DNA of 64,000 bases, from contig NZ_BCFL01000021.1 in the NCBI RefSeq assembly GCF_002217755.1, positions 416,860 to 480,859 on the forward strand. The letters run 5' to 3'. The position numbers and the translations under genes are program-made. Below, piece by piece: positions 41,354 to 49,514 of this stretch. The first letter of the stretch is position 1. Every line of letters starts with the position of its first letter. This stretch comes from Streptomyces hyaluromycini. Lineage in GTDB: Bacteria; Actinomycetota; Actinomycetes; Streptomycetales; Streptomycetaceae. The notes below the pieces were generated by a model. The model was not told the origin of the DNA. It saw only the letters and a program-made list of their open reading frames with translations, and did no database searches.

Positions 41354-42637
41354 ATGCCCGCATCACCGAGCACCGCCCGGGCCATCAACGACCGGCTCGC
41401 ACTGAGCCTGCTCCAGGAGCAAGGCCCGCTGACGGCAGGGCAGTTGAAACAGCTGACCGGGCTGTCCCGGCCGACCGTCGCCGACCTGGTCGAACGGCTC
41501 ACCGCGTCCGGTCTGATCACGGTGGTCGGCGAGTCGGGCGAGCAGCGCCGGGGGCCGAACGCCCGGCTGTACGGCATCGTCGCCGACCGGGTGTGTCTGG
41601 CCGCCCTCGACGTGCGCACCGACAGCGTCTCGGTGCTCGTCTCCGACCTGGTGGGGCGGGTGCTGGCCGACGGGTCGGTGCCGGTGGCACCGGAGGCGGG
41701 GGAGGCGGCGGCCGTGGAGCGGGCGGTGGAACTGGTGGAGCGCGCGGCCAAGGAGGCGGGGGCGTCCGGGGACGGGGGGCAACTGCACACCGTGGGCATC
41801 GGGGCGCCCGGGCTCATCGATCCGGCCACGGGTGAGCTCCGCGACTCGGCCGGCCTGCCCGGCTGGCACCGCCGGCTGGTCGCCGCCCTCCAGGAACGCT
41901 TCCCGCAGGCCCGGGTCAGTGTCGAGAACGAGACCAACCTGGCCGCCCTCGCCGAGCAGCGGGAGGGCGTCGCCCGGGACCGCGACACCTTCGTCCTGCT
42001 CTGGCTGGGGGACAGCTGCGGCGCCGCCGTCGTCCTCGACGGCAGCCTGCGCCGCGGTGCCTCCGGTGGCACGGGCGAGATCGGCTTCCTGCCGGTGCCG
42101 GGCACGACCGGACTGCCATCGGCGACCGACTGCTCCGGGGGCTACCACTCACTGGTGGGAGCGGCGGCGATCGTGGAGCTGGCGCGGGAATTCGGGGTGG
42201 GGTCGGGTGGGTCCTCCGCCGCGTCTGTGGTTGCTGAGGCGGTAAGACGTGCGGGCGACGCCGACTTGGCGGCGCCCCCAAGGGGCGCGGGGAACTGCGC
42301 GACCAGCCACGACGGTGCCGCAGTCGACCCTCGACCGAACCTGCCTTCTCTCGCGGAGCACTCCGGCTTTCTCGGTGCCCTTGCCGACCGCATCGCCGTA
42401 GGCGTCGCCGCCGTCGTCGCCATCCTGGACCCCGGCTGCGTGGTCCTCGGCGGCGAGGTCGGCCCCGCCGGCGGCACGGCGCTCGCCACCCGGGTCGAGG
42501 CGCGGCTCCGCCGCATGTCCCCGCTGGTCACCGAGGTAAGGGCCGGCACCCTGGGCGGCGCGGCCGTCCTGCGCGGCGCCCTGCTCACCGCCCGAGAGCG
42601 TGCCCAGGACGAACTCTTCGCGGCGCCGGCCCGCTGA
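41354..42637 (+). CDS. ROK-family transcriptional regulator carrying a repeat-derived insertion
   Basis: A 427-aa regulator with an N-terminal winged helix (GPLTAGQLKQLTGLSRPTVA, then LVERLTASGLITVV) and a ROK sugar-kinase-like domain (VGIGAPGLIDPATGELRDSA, VENETNLAALAEQREG, GASGGTGEIGFL). Instead of the usual ROK zinc motif CGxxGC-type cluster I see only CSGG. Near residues 307-335 lies an inserted stretch PPRGAGNCATSHDGA that is the in-frame translation of the dispersed genome repeat. The C-terminal ROK part (DPGCVVLGGEVGPAGG) continues intact. ATG 41354 is used (GGGAGG eight bases upstream) over ATG 41345. Confidence 0.88.
   Translation: MPASPSTARAINDRLALSLLQEQGPLTAGQLKQLTGLSRPTVADLVERLTASGLITVVGESGEQRRGPNARLYGIVADRVCLAALDVRTDSVSVLVSDLVGRVLADGSVPVAPEAGEAAAVERAVELVERAAKEAGASGDGGQLHTVGIGAPGLIDPATGELRDSAGLPGWHRRLVAALQERFPQARVSVENETNLAALAEQREGVARDRDTFVLLWLGDSCGAAVVLDGSLRRGASGGTGEIGFLPVPGTTGLPSATDCSGGYHSLVGAAAIVELAREFGVGSGGSSAASVVAEAVRRAGDADLAAPPRGAGNCATSHDGAAVDPRPNLPSLAEHSGFLGALADRIAVGVAAVVAILDPGCVVLGGEVGPAGGTALATRVEARLRRMSPLVTEVRAGTLGGAAVLRGALLTARERAQDELFAAPAR
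42271..42313 (+). repeat. Short copy of the dispersed repeat inside the ROK gene
   Basis: GGCGCCCCCAAGGGGCGCGG followed by GGAACTGCGCGACCAG matches the second hairpin and tail of copies A (from 6374) and B. It carries a GCGCCCC/GGGGCGC stem and stays in frame. Confidence 0.85.
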
Positions 42638-42701
42638 CGCCCGCGTTGGGCGGGCCCGGCGACGGGCAAGGGCCGTCGTCACCGCCACCGGGTCCGCTTG
42701 A

Positions 42702-42731
42702 ACCCTAAAAGGACTAGACCAGTGGGGTCAA
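42702..42731 (-). promoter_or_regulatory. Orphan DasR-type promoter (chitinase-like) with no gene behind it
   Basis: On the minus strand TTGACC (42731-42726), 18 bases, then TAGGGT (42707-42702), with ACTGGTCTAGTCC between the boxes. The boxes, spacing and operator position are the same as in the chitinase promoter at 60387-60416. Downstream on the minus strand is only the antisense of the ROK gene. The rest of 42638-42890 holds nothing I recognise. Confidence 0.7.
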
Positions 42732-42890
42732 TAGGCGTGAATCAGCGTCAAGAGTCCTGGTCCGGGCGCCGGTTGCGCACATGACGGCCCGTCGGGGAAG
42801 TCCAGCGGCATGAGCTGTGAGGCACCCCACACGGTCCCCTTGCATGGACCACGATCGGGCGTGGCACACTGGCCGTGTACCAGAAGCAGC

Positions 42891-43015
42891 GCACTCCGGG
42901 GTCGGTGAAACTCCGAACCGGCGGTTACAGTCCGCGACCCGTCCGCTTCCAGCGGCCGGTTGACCAGGTGAAATTCCTGGACCGACGGTTAAAGTCCGGA
43001 TGGGAGGCAGTGCGC
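42891..43015 (+). promoter_or_regulatory. FMN riboswitch (RFN element)
   Basis: The conserved pieces are in order: GGGGTCGGTGAAACTCCGAA, CCGGCGGTTACAGTCCGCGA, then CCAGGTGAAATTCCTGGACC and GACGGTTAAAGTCCGGATGG with GAGG. The closing P1 stem is CGCACT (42891) with AGTGCG (43010). It precedes ribE by 158 bases, which contain hairpins (GTCCCtcgcgggcGGGAC; CTGTCGtccgtCGACAG) that may form the expression platform. Confidence 0.95.
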
Positions 43016-43173
43016 GGCGGGCGAGCATGTACGTGTGCGCGCCGCCGTATCTGGTCTCGTCCCTCGCGGGCGGGACCTTGTCGGCGTCGCCCTCGGAGTG
43101 CTTGTCCGTACATTCTGTCGTCCGTCGACAGGCCCCGGAGTCCGTGCCCTATTGAGGCAGGAGGACCCGGGAA

Positions 43174-43779
43174 GTGTTCACCGGAATCGTCGAAGAGCTG
43201 GGTGAGGTCACCGCCGTCGAGAATCTCGGCGACGCCTCCCGTTTCCGGCTCCGTGGCCCCGTCGTGACCGAGGGCGCGCAGCATGGCGACTCCATCGCCG
43301 TGAACGGCGTCTGTCTGACCGTCGTGGAGCACGAGGGCGACGAGTTCACCGCCGACGTCATGGCGGAGACCCTCAAGCGTTCCTCCCTCGGCGCCCTGGA
43401 CGTCGGCTCCCCCGTCAACCTGGAGCGCCCCACCGCGGTCGGCTCCCGCCTCGGCGGCCACATCGTGCAGGGCCACGTCGACGGCACCGGTCAGGTGCTG
43501 GCGCGCACGCCCTCCGAGAACTGGGAGATCGTCAAGGTCTCGCTCCCGGCCGACCTCGCGCGCTACGTCGTCGAGAAGGGCTCGATCACGGTCGACGGCA
43601 TCAGCCTCACCGTCGTCGAGGCCGGCCCCGACTACTTCACCGTCAGCCTCATCCCCACCACCCTCGACCTGACCACGCTCGGCCGCAAGCAGCCCGGCGA
43701 CCCGGTCAACCTTGAGGTCGACATCGTCGCCAAGTACGTGGAGCGCCTGCTCGCGAACACGCAGGGAGCGGACCGGTGA
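43174..43779 (+). CDS. ribE: Riboflavin synthase, alpha subunit
   Basis: Makes riboflavin from two molecules of 6,7-dimethyl-8-ribityllumazine. The 201-aa protein has two lumazine-binding repeats: FTGIVEELGEVTAVENLG with SIAVNGVCLTVV, and GGHIVQGHVDGTGQVLART with SITVDGISLTVVEAG. The GTG at 43174 follows AGGAGGACC. It is the first gene of the riboswitch-controlled operon and overlaps ribM by 4 bases. Confidence 0.97.
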   Translation: MFTGIVEELGEVTAVENLGDASRFRLRGPVVTEGAQHGDSIAVNGVCLTVVEHEGDEFTADVMAETLKRSSLGALDVGSPVNLERPTAVGSRLGGHIVQGHVDGTGQVLARTPSENWEIVKVSLPADLARYVVEKGSITVDGISLTVVEAGPDYFTVSLIPTTLDLTTLGRKQPGDPVNLEVDIVAKYVERLLANTQGADR

Positions 43780-44426
43780 ACTGGCTGAACTCCGAGGCCT
43801 TCACCCTCCTCGGCCAGCACATCATCTGGTCCGACATGATCGGCAACATCCTCGGCCTGATCACCCTCGCCCTCGGCTGGCGCCGCTCGCTGCTCACCTG
43901 GCCGGTGCAGTTCCTCTCCGGCCTGGTCCTGTTCATCGCCTTCTACGGCCACCTCGCCGGCAGCGCCGGCAAGCAGGTCGTCGTCATGACGGTCGCCCTG
44001 TACGGCTGGTGGCAGTGGAACCGCAGCAGGGGCCGGGCCGAGGACGGCGGGGACGGTCACATCGTCCCGCGCTTCGCCACCTGGCGTGAGCGCGGCGCGA
44101 TGGTCGCCGCCGCGGCCGTCGGCACGATCGCCGTCGCCCTGCTCTTCAAGGCCTACCCGTCCCTGTCCTGGGACCCCTGGCCGGACGCCTACATCTTCGT
44201 CGGCACCGTCGTCGCCATGTACGCCCAGGCCCGCGGCATGGTCGAGTTCTGGATCGCCTGGCTCCTGGTCGACGTGGTCGGCGTCCCCCTCAACTTCGCC
44301 AACGGCTACGCCTTCTCCGGCTTCGTCTACGTCCTCTACGGCGCGCTCGTCCTGTGGGGCATGCGCGACTGGTGGCTGCGCTCCCGCGAGGGCTCGCGAC
44401 CCGCTCTGGAAGGAGCACCCGCATGA
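43776..44426 (+). CDS. ribM: Riboflavin transporter RibM (PnuC-like)
   Basis: A 216-aa membrane protein of the PnuC family, known from Streptomyces rib operons as the flavin carrier RibM. About five to six helices are visible (IGNILGLITLALGWRRSLLT, WPVQFLSGLVLFIAFYGHLA, MVVAAAAVGTIAVALLFKAY-like region, FWIAWLLVDVVGVPLNFANG, FVYVLYGALVLWGMRDWW). The WQWNRSR loop is typical. It overlaps both neighbours by 4 bases, so it is translationally coupled. Confidence 0.92.
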   Translation: MNWLNSEAFTLLGQHIIWSDMIGNILGLITLALGWRRSLLTWPVQFLSGLVLFIAFYGHLAGSAGKQVVVMTVALYGWWQWNRSRGRAEDGGDGHIVPRFATWRERGAMVAAAAVGTIAVALLFKAYPSLSWDPWPDAYIFVGTVVAMYAQARGMVEFWIAWLLVDVVGVPLNFANGYAFSGFVYVLYGALVLWGMRDWWLRSREGSRPALEGAPA

Positions 44427-45715
44427 CCGCGGCACCGATCCTGTACAGCACCGACGGCGTCGAGGACCTCACCCTCGACCCGGTCGAGCAGGCCATCGCC
44501 GACATCGCGGCCGGCCGCCCGATCGTGGTCGTCGACGACGAGGACCGCGAGAACGAGGGCGACCTCGTCATCGCCGCCGAGAAGATCACCCCCGAGATCG
44601 TCGCCTTCATGATGAGCGAGTGCCGCGGCCTGATCTGCGCTCCCATGGAGGGCGAGGAGCTGGACCGGCTCGACCTGCCGCAGATGGTCGGTGACAACAC
44701 CGAGTCCATGAAGACCGCGTTCACCGTCTCCGTGGACGCCTCCGCCGCGCACGGCGTCACCACCGGCATCTCGGCCGCCGACCGCGCCACCACGCTCCGG
44801 CTGCTGGCGAGCGGCCAGGCCGAGCCGGCGGACCTCGTCCGCCCCGGCCATGTCTTCCCGCTGCGCGCCCGGCCCGGCGGTGTCCTGGTCCGCAACGGCC
44901 ACACCGAGGCCGCCGTCGACCTCGCCCGCCTCGCGGGCCTGCGCCCGGCCGGCGCCATCGTGGAGATCGCCGGCGAGGACGGCCGGATGCTCCGTCTTCC
45001 GGAGCTGATCCCGTTCGCCCGCAAGCACGGGCTGACGATCATCTCCATCGCGGACCTGGTCACCTACCGCCGGGCCGCCGCCGAGCCCACCGTCCGCCGC
45101 GAGGCCGAGGTCAACCTGCCCACCAAGCACGGCACCTTCACGGCGTACGGCTACCGCTCCACAACCGACGGCGTCGAGCATGTCGCCCTCGTCCACGGCG
45201 AGATCGGCGACGGCGAGGACGTCCTGGTCCGGGTCCACTCCGAGTGCCTCACCGGGGACGTCTTCGGCTCCGCCCGCTGCGACTGCGGACCCCAGCTCGA
45301 CGCCGCCCTGGACCGTATCCAGGACGAGGGCCGGGGCATCGTCGTCTACCTGCGCGGACACGAGGGCCGGGGCATCGGGCTGCTGTCCAAGCTGCGCGCG
45401 TACGAACTCCAGGAGCGCGGCCGCGACACCCTCGACGCCAACCTCGAACTCGGCCTGCCCGCCGACGCCCGCGACTACGGCGCCGGCGCCCGGATCCTGG
45501 CCGATCTCGGGGTGCGCAGCGTCCGCCTGATGACCAACAACCCCGACAAGAGCGAAGCGCTGCTGAGCCACGGGCTCAAGATCAGCGGGCGCGAGCCGAT
45601 GCCCGTACAGGCGGGCGAGCACAACCTCCGCTACCTGCGCACCAAGCGGGACCGGATGGGCCACGACCTGCCCTGGCTGGACACCCCGGCCGTGGCGGCG
45701 TGCGGCAACCAGTAA
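44423..45715 (+). CDS. ribAB: Bifunctional 3,4-DHBP synthase / GTP cyclohydrolase II
   Basis: A 430-aa fusion giving both riboflavin precursors. The N-terminal RibB half contains VVVDDEDRENEGDLVIAAE and SVDASAAHGVTTGISAADRA. The C-terminal RibA half contains the zinc/GTP site RVHSECLTGDVFGSARCDCG and YLRGHEGRGIGLLSKLRAYE, with LMTNNPDK near the end. All catalytic motifs are intact. ATG 44423 overlaps the ribM stop. ribH follows after 48 bases. Confidence 0.97.
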   Translation: MTAAPILYSTDGVEDLTLDPVEQAIADIAAGRPIVVVDDEDRENEGDLVIAAEKITPEIVAFMMSECRGLICAPMEGEELDRLDLPQMVGDNTESMKTAFTVSVDASAAHGVTTGISAADRATTLRLLASGQAEPADLVRPGHVFPLRARPGGVLVRNGHTEAAVDLARLAGLRPAGAIVEIAGEDGRMLRLPELIPFARKHGLTIISIADLVTYRRAAAEPTVRREAEVNLPTKHGTFTAYGYRSTTDGVEHVALVHGEIGDGEDVLVRVHSECLTGDVFGSARCDCGPQLDAALDRIQDEGRGIVVYLRGHEGRGIGLLSKLRAYELQERGRDTLDANLELGLPADARDYGAGARILADLGVRSVRLMTNNPDKSEALLSHGLKISGREPMPVQAGEHNLRYLRTKRDRMGHDLPWLDTPAVAACGNQ

Positions 45716-45763
45716 CCGTGGCCACCTGCGGCCACCATGAGAGAAACAGCACTGAGGAGAGAC

Positions 45764-46249
45764 GTGAGCGGCAAGGGTGCACCTGAACTGTCCGTACGCA
45801 ATGTCAGCGACCTGCGGGTCGCCGTCATCGCGTCCCAGTGGCACGAGAAGGTGATGGACGGACTGGTGGACGGCGCCCTGCGCGCCCTGCGCGACCTGGG
45901 GATCGACGAGCCGACCCTGCTCCGGGTCCCCGGCAGCTGGGAGCTCCCGGTCGCCGCCAAGGTCCTCGCCGGGCGCGGCTACGACGCGATCGTCGCCCTC
46001 GGTGTCGTCATCCGCGGCGGCACCCCGCACTTCGAGTACGTGTGCCAGGGCGTCACCCAGGGCCTCACCCAGGTCTCCGTCGAGACCGGCGTCCCGGTCG
46101 GCTTCGGCGTGCTCACCTGCGACGACGAGGAGTCGGCCCTGGACCGCGCCGGTCTCGCGGGCTCCAACGAGGACAAGGGCCACGAGGCGGTGACGGCGGC
46201 GGTGGCCACGGCGGCCACCCTCCGCTCAGTATCTGAACCCTGGCACTGA
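45764..46249 (+). CDS. ribH: 6,7-dimethyl-8-ribityllumazine synthase
   Basis: Condenses the two riboflavin precursors and forms an icosahedral capsid in most bacteria. 161 aa with LRVAVIASQWHEKVMDGLVD, VPGSWELPVAAKVL, ALGVVIRGGTPHFEYVCQGV and GVPVGFGVLTCDDEESALDR. The GTG at 45764 is the family start (SGKGAPELSVRNVSD) behind GAGGAGA; an open frame nine codons longer exists. Last gene of the rib unit; hisE follows after 34 bases and may be read through. Confidence 0.96.
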   Translation: MSGKGAPELSVRNVSDLRVAVIASQWHEKVMDGLVDGALRALRDLGIDEPTLLRVPGSWELPVAAKVLAGRGYDAIVALGVVIRGGTPHFEYVCQGVTQGLTQVSVETGVPVGFGVLTCDDEESALDRAGLAGSNEDKGHEAVTAAVATAATLRSVSEPWH

Positions 46250-46283
46250 GCGACGCGGCAATTGGCGTAGTCTGGCGCTCACC

Positions 46284-46556
46284 ATGTCCAACAAGACTTT
46301 CGAGGAGCTCTTCACCGAGCTCCAGCACAAGGCCGCCCACGGCGACCCCGCCACCTCCCGCACCGCCGAGCTGGTCGGCAAGGGGGTCCATGCCATCGGC
46401 AAGAAGGTCGTCGAGGAGGCCGCCGAGGTCTGGATGGCCGCCGAGTACGAGGGCAAGGAAGCGGCCGCCGAGGAGATCTCGCAGCTGCTCTACCACGTCC
46501 AGGTGATGATGGTCGCCCGCGGTATCTCGCTGGACGACGTCTACGCCCACCTGTAA
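46284..46556 (+). CDS. hisE: Phosphoribosyl-ATP diphosphatase
   Basis: Second step of histidine synthesis. 90 aa, MazG-like helical fold: FEELFTELQHKAAHGDPATS, KGVHAIGKKVVEEAAEVWMA (metal-binding Glu pairs) and EISQLLYHVQVMMVARGISL. It is 46 bases upstream of hisG, the standard actinobacterial hisE-hisG pair. The ATG is close to a TAGTCT box at 46270, so the transcript may be nearly leaderless. Confidence 0.95.
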   Translation: MSNKTFEELFTELQHKAAHGDPATSRTAELVGKGVHAIGKKVVEEAAEVWMAAEYEGKEAAAEEISQLLYHVQVMMVARGISLDDVYAHL

Positions 46557-46602
46557 AACCCCTTTCAGACACCCCCCTTTCGAAGCGAAGGAAGCCGACC
46601 TC

Positions 46603-47460
46603 ATGCTGCGCATCGCCGTCCCCAACAAGGGTTCCCTCTCAGGACCTGCGGCGGACATGCTGCATGAGGCCGGCTACCGACAGCGCCGGGAGTCCAAGGA
46701 ACTCCGCATCGTCGACCCGGTCAACGACGTCGAGTTCTTCTACCTCCGCCCCCGCGACATCGCCATCTACGTCTCCTCCGGCCGCCTCGACATCGGCATC
46801 ACCGGCCGTGACCTGCTCGTCGACTCCGGTGCCAACGCCGAGGAGATCCTGCCGCTCGGCTTCGCCCGCTCCACCTTCCGCTTCGCCTCCAAGCCCGGCG
46901 AGGCGACCGGCCTGGCGGACCTGAAGGGCAAGACGGTCGCCACCTCCTACGAGGGGATCGTCGCCAAGCACCTCGCCGACAACGGCGTCGACGCCTCCGT
47001 CGTCCACCTCGACGGCGCCGTCGAGACCGCCATCGAGCTGGGCGTCGCCGAGGTCATCGCCGACGTCGTCGAGACCGGCACCAGCCTGCGCAACGCCGGC
47101 CTGGAGGTCTTCGGCGAGCCGATCATGAAGTCCGAGGCGATCGTCATCCGGCGCACCGGCGCCGACGCCGAGGAGGCTGCTGAGACGAAGGTTCAGCAGT
47201 TCCTGCGCCGTCTCCAGGGCGTCCTGGTCGCCCGGACGTACGTGATGATGGACTACGACTGCCGTGTCGAGCAGCTGGAGAAGGCCGTCGCCCTCACCCC
47301 CGGCCTGGAGTCGCCGACCGTCTCCCCGCTGCACAACGAGGGCTGGGTCGCCGTCCGCGCCATGGTCCCCACCAAGGACGCCCAGCGGATCATGGACGAC
47401 CTGTACGACATCGGCGCCCGCGCCATCCTGACCACGGCCATCCACGCCTGCCGCCTCTGA
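46603..47460 (+). CDS. hisG: ATP phosphoribosyltransferase (long form)
   Basis: First and feedback-regulated enzyme of histidine synthesis. 285 aa, long form with the C-terminal regulatory ACT-like domain. Motifs: RIAVPNKGSLSGPAADML, DIGITGRDLLVDSGA, KTVATSYEGIVAKHLADNGV, ELGVAEVIADVVETGTSLRN and the C-terminal SPTVSPLHNEGWVAVRAMVP. An AAGGAAG box lies before the ATG. Confidence 0.97.
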   Translation: MLRIAVPNKGSLSGPAADMLHEAGYRQRRESKELRIVDPVNDVEFFYLRPRDIAIYVSSGRLDIGITGRDLLVDSGANAEEILPLGFARSTFRFASKPGEATGLADLKGKTVATSYEGIVAKHLADNGVDASVVHLDGAVETAIELGVAEVIADVVETGTSLRNAGLEVFGEPIMKSEAIVIRRTGADAEEAAETKVQQFLRRLQGVLVARTYVMMDYDCRVEQLEKAVALTPGLESPTVSPLHNEGWVAVRAMVPTKDAQRIMDDLYDIGARAILTTAIHACRL

Positions 47461-47473
47461 GGCCCCGCGCGAG

Positions 47474-47929
47474 ATGTCCGAGCTTCCTTCCCTGCCCGTC
47501 ACCTTCCGGCCGGGCCTCACCCGCGTGATCCTGCTCACCGCAGGCGTCGCGATCTTCGCCACCATATCCGGGGTCGCACTGCTCCTTGAGCAGCTGGGCC
47601 CGGGCGAGAAGCTCAGCTTCGTCGTCACCGGTGCGCTGATCTTCTGGGTGCTGGCCCGGCTGGCCCGGGTGAAGGTGGTCGCCGACGAGTCCGGGGTCAC
47701 CGTCGTGAACATCGCCGGCAAACGGCGCCTGGAGTGGGCGGAGATCCTCCAGGTGAACCTCCGCCCGGGTGACCCGTGGGTGTTCCTCGACCTCAGCGAC
47801 GGCACCAGCCTGCCCGCCCTCGGCATCCAGCCGGGCATCGCCAAGCAGCGCGCCATCGCCGACGCCAGGGCCCTGCGCGCCCTCGCCGAGGCCCACACGA
47901 GCCACGACCCCGAACAGCATCAGGGCTGA
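47474..47929 (+). CDS. PH-domain membrane protein
   Basis: A 151-aa protein with two transmembrane helices at the start (RVILLTAGVAIFATISGVAL and LSFVVTGALIFWVLARLARV) followed by a bacterial PH domain (GVTVVNIAGKRRLEWAEILQ, VNLRPGDPWVFLDLSDGTSL). A conserved neighbour of hisG in streptomycetes; function unknown. It begins 13 bases after hisG and is probably co-transcribed. Confidence 0.88.
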   Translation: MSELPSLPVTFRPGLTRVILLTAGVAIFATISGVALLLEQLGPGEKLSFVVTGALIFWVLARLARVKVVADESGVTVVNIAGKRRLEWAEILQVNLRPGDPWVFLDLSDGTSLPALGIQPGIAKQRAIADARALRALAEAHTSHDPEQHQG

Positions 47930-48028
47930 AATCACGCAACTTCGGGGCCGTCTCCGGGCCGCCGCCCCTGCCGCACCGGCCCATGTCTTGATTAATCTGT
48001 TGGCGGAGGCTTTTCACGTCCCGCCTCC

Positions 48029-48058
48029 ACCCCTGTCGCGCGCCCGGCGCACAGGGGT
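48029..48058. terminator. Hairpin downstream of the his/PH unit
   Basis: ACCCCTGT and ACAGGGGT enclose a 14-base loop, with another weaker GGAGGC/GCCTCC pair just before (48005-48028). It lies in the 256-base gap before the CNNM genes. I found no metal-sensing riboswitch motif there. Confidence 0.5.
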
Positions 48059-48185
48059 TCCTGCTACCCGAGGAGTGACCCTCTCCGGCGATGGACGGAT
48101 CGTCCTGTAGTACCTGCGCCGCCCCCTCCCGACATACCGCGGACCGCCTTTCCGGAGTCCGCGAAGCCTCGGAGGCGGCGGCATC

Positions 48186-49514
48186 ATGACCACCCCCCTG
48201 CTGCTCCTGGCAGCCGCGTTCCTGCTCATCCTCGCCAACGGCTTCTTCGTCGCCGCCGAGTTCGGCCTCGTGACCGTGGAGCGACCCGAGGCCGAGAAGG
48301 CCGCCGCCGACGGCGACAAGCGCGCCCGTACGGTCGTCGAGTCGCTGAAGGAGCTCTCCTTCCAGCTCTCCGGCACCCAGCTCGGCATCACCATCACCTC
48401 CCTGGTCGTCGGCATGCTCGCCGAACCGGCGCTGGCCGAGCTGCTGCGCGGCCCGCTCACCGCGACCGGCCTCCCCGACGGCGCCGTCTCCGGCATCGCC
48501 GTCGTGGTCGGCATGCTGCTCGCCTCGGCGATCCAGATGGTGATCGGCGAACTCGTGCCCAAGAACTGGGCGGTCTCCAAGCCCCTCCAGGTCGCGCGCG
48601 TCGTCGCCGGCCCGCAGGCCCGCTTCTCCCGCCTGTTCCGGCCGGTCATCGCCGCGCTGAACACGGTCGCCAACCGGCTCGTCCGCGCCCTCGGCGTCGA
48701 ACCCGCCGAGGAGCTGGCCTCCGCCCGCACCCCCGGCGAACTGGTCTCCCTGGCCCGGCACTCCGCCCAGGCCGGCGCCCTGGAACAGGACACGGCCGAC
48801 CTGTTCGTCCGCACCCTGTCCCTGGGCGAGCTGACCGCCCAGCACGTCATGACCCCCCGGGTGAAGGTCAGCGCCCTCCAGGACACGGCGACCGCCGAGG
48901 ACGTCGTCAACCTCACCCGGGCCACCGGACTGTCCCGCTTCCCGGTCTACCGGGAGAAGATCGACGAGATCGTCGGCATGGCCCACCTCAAGGACGCGCT
49001 GGCCGTTTCGGTCCACGACCGGCTGCGCACCCCGGTCGGCCGCATCGCCCGCAAGGCCCTGCTGGTCCCCGAGACCCTCCCGGTCCAGCCGCTCCTCGCC
49101 CGGCTGCGCTCCGAGCAGCCCATCGCGGTCGTCGTCGACGAGTACGGCGGCACGGCCGGAGTGGTCACCCTGGAGGACATCGTCGAGGAGCTCGTCGGCG
49201 AGGTCCGCGACGAGCACGACAGCCCGGACGCACCGGAACTCGCCGCCGCCCCCGCCCAGGACGGCAAGCCCGCCTGGGACGTCGACGGCAGCGTCCGTGT
49301 CGACATCCTCCAGCGGATAGGCCTCGACGTGCCCGAGGGCCCGTACGAGACGGTCGCCGGCCTGGTCGCCGACCTGCTCGGCCGCATCCCGGCGCCGGGC
49401 GACCGGGCGGAGCTGCCCGGCTGGCGGCTGTCGGTCCGCAGGGTCGGCCACTACCGCGCGGAACGGGTCCGCCTGGTCCGCACCGCCCCCGCCGTCGCGG
49501 AGGCCACCCGATGA
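48186..49514 (+). CDS. CNNM/CorC-like membrane protein with CBS domains (1)
   Basis: A 442-aa protein often called hemolysin-like. The N-terminal DUF21/CNNM membrane domain has three to four helices (LLLAAAFLLILANGFFVAAE, LSFQLSGTQLGITITSLVVG, VVGMLLASAIQMVIGELVPK). A pair of CBS domains follows (about 205-335; HVMTPRVKVSALQDTATAED, EQPIAVVVDEYGGTAGVVTL), then a CorC_HlyC domain. The family is linked to magnesium or cobalt transport. It overlaps its paralogue by 4 bases. Confidence 0.92.
   Translation: MTTPLLLLAAAFLLILANGFFVAAEFGLVTVERPEAEKAAADGDKRARTVVESLKELSFQLSGTQLGITITSLVVGMLAEPALAELLRGPLTATGLPDGAVSGIAVVVGMLLASAIQMVIGELVPKNWAVSKPLQVARVVAGPQARFSRLFRPVIAALNTVANRLVRALGVEPAEELASARTPGELVSLARHSAQAGALEQDTADLFVRTLSLGELTAQHVMTPRVKVSALQDTATAEDVVNLTRATGLSRFPVYREKIDEIVGMAHLKDALAVSVHDRLRTPVGRIARKALLVPETLPVQPLLARLRSEQPIAVVVDEYGGTAGVVTLEDIVEELVGEVRDEHDSPDAPELAAAPAQDGKPAWDVDGSVRVDILQRIGLDVPEGPYETVAGLVADLLGRIPAPGDRAELPGWRLSVRRVGHYRAERVRLVRTAPAVAEATR

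Noticed and set aside
47930..48185. A magnesium or manganese riboswitch before the CNNM genes
   Set aside because: Hairpins are present, but I could not find the conserved cores of the M-box or yybP-ykoY elements.
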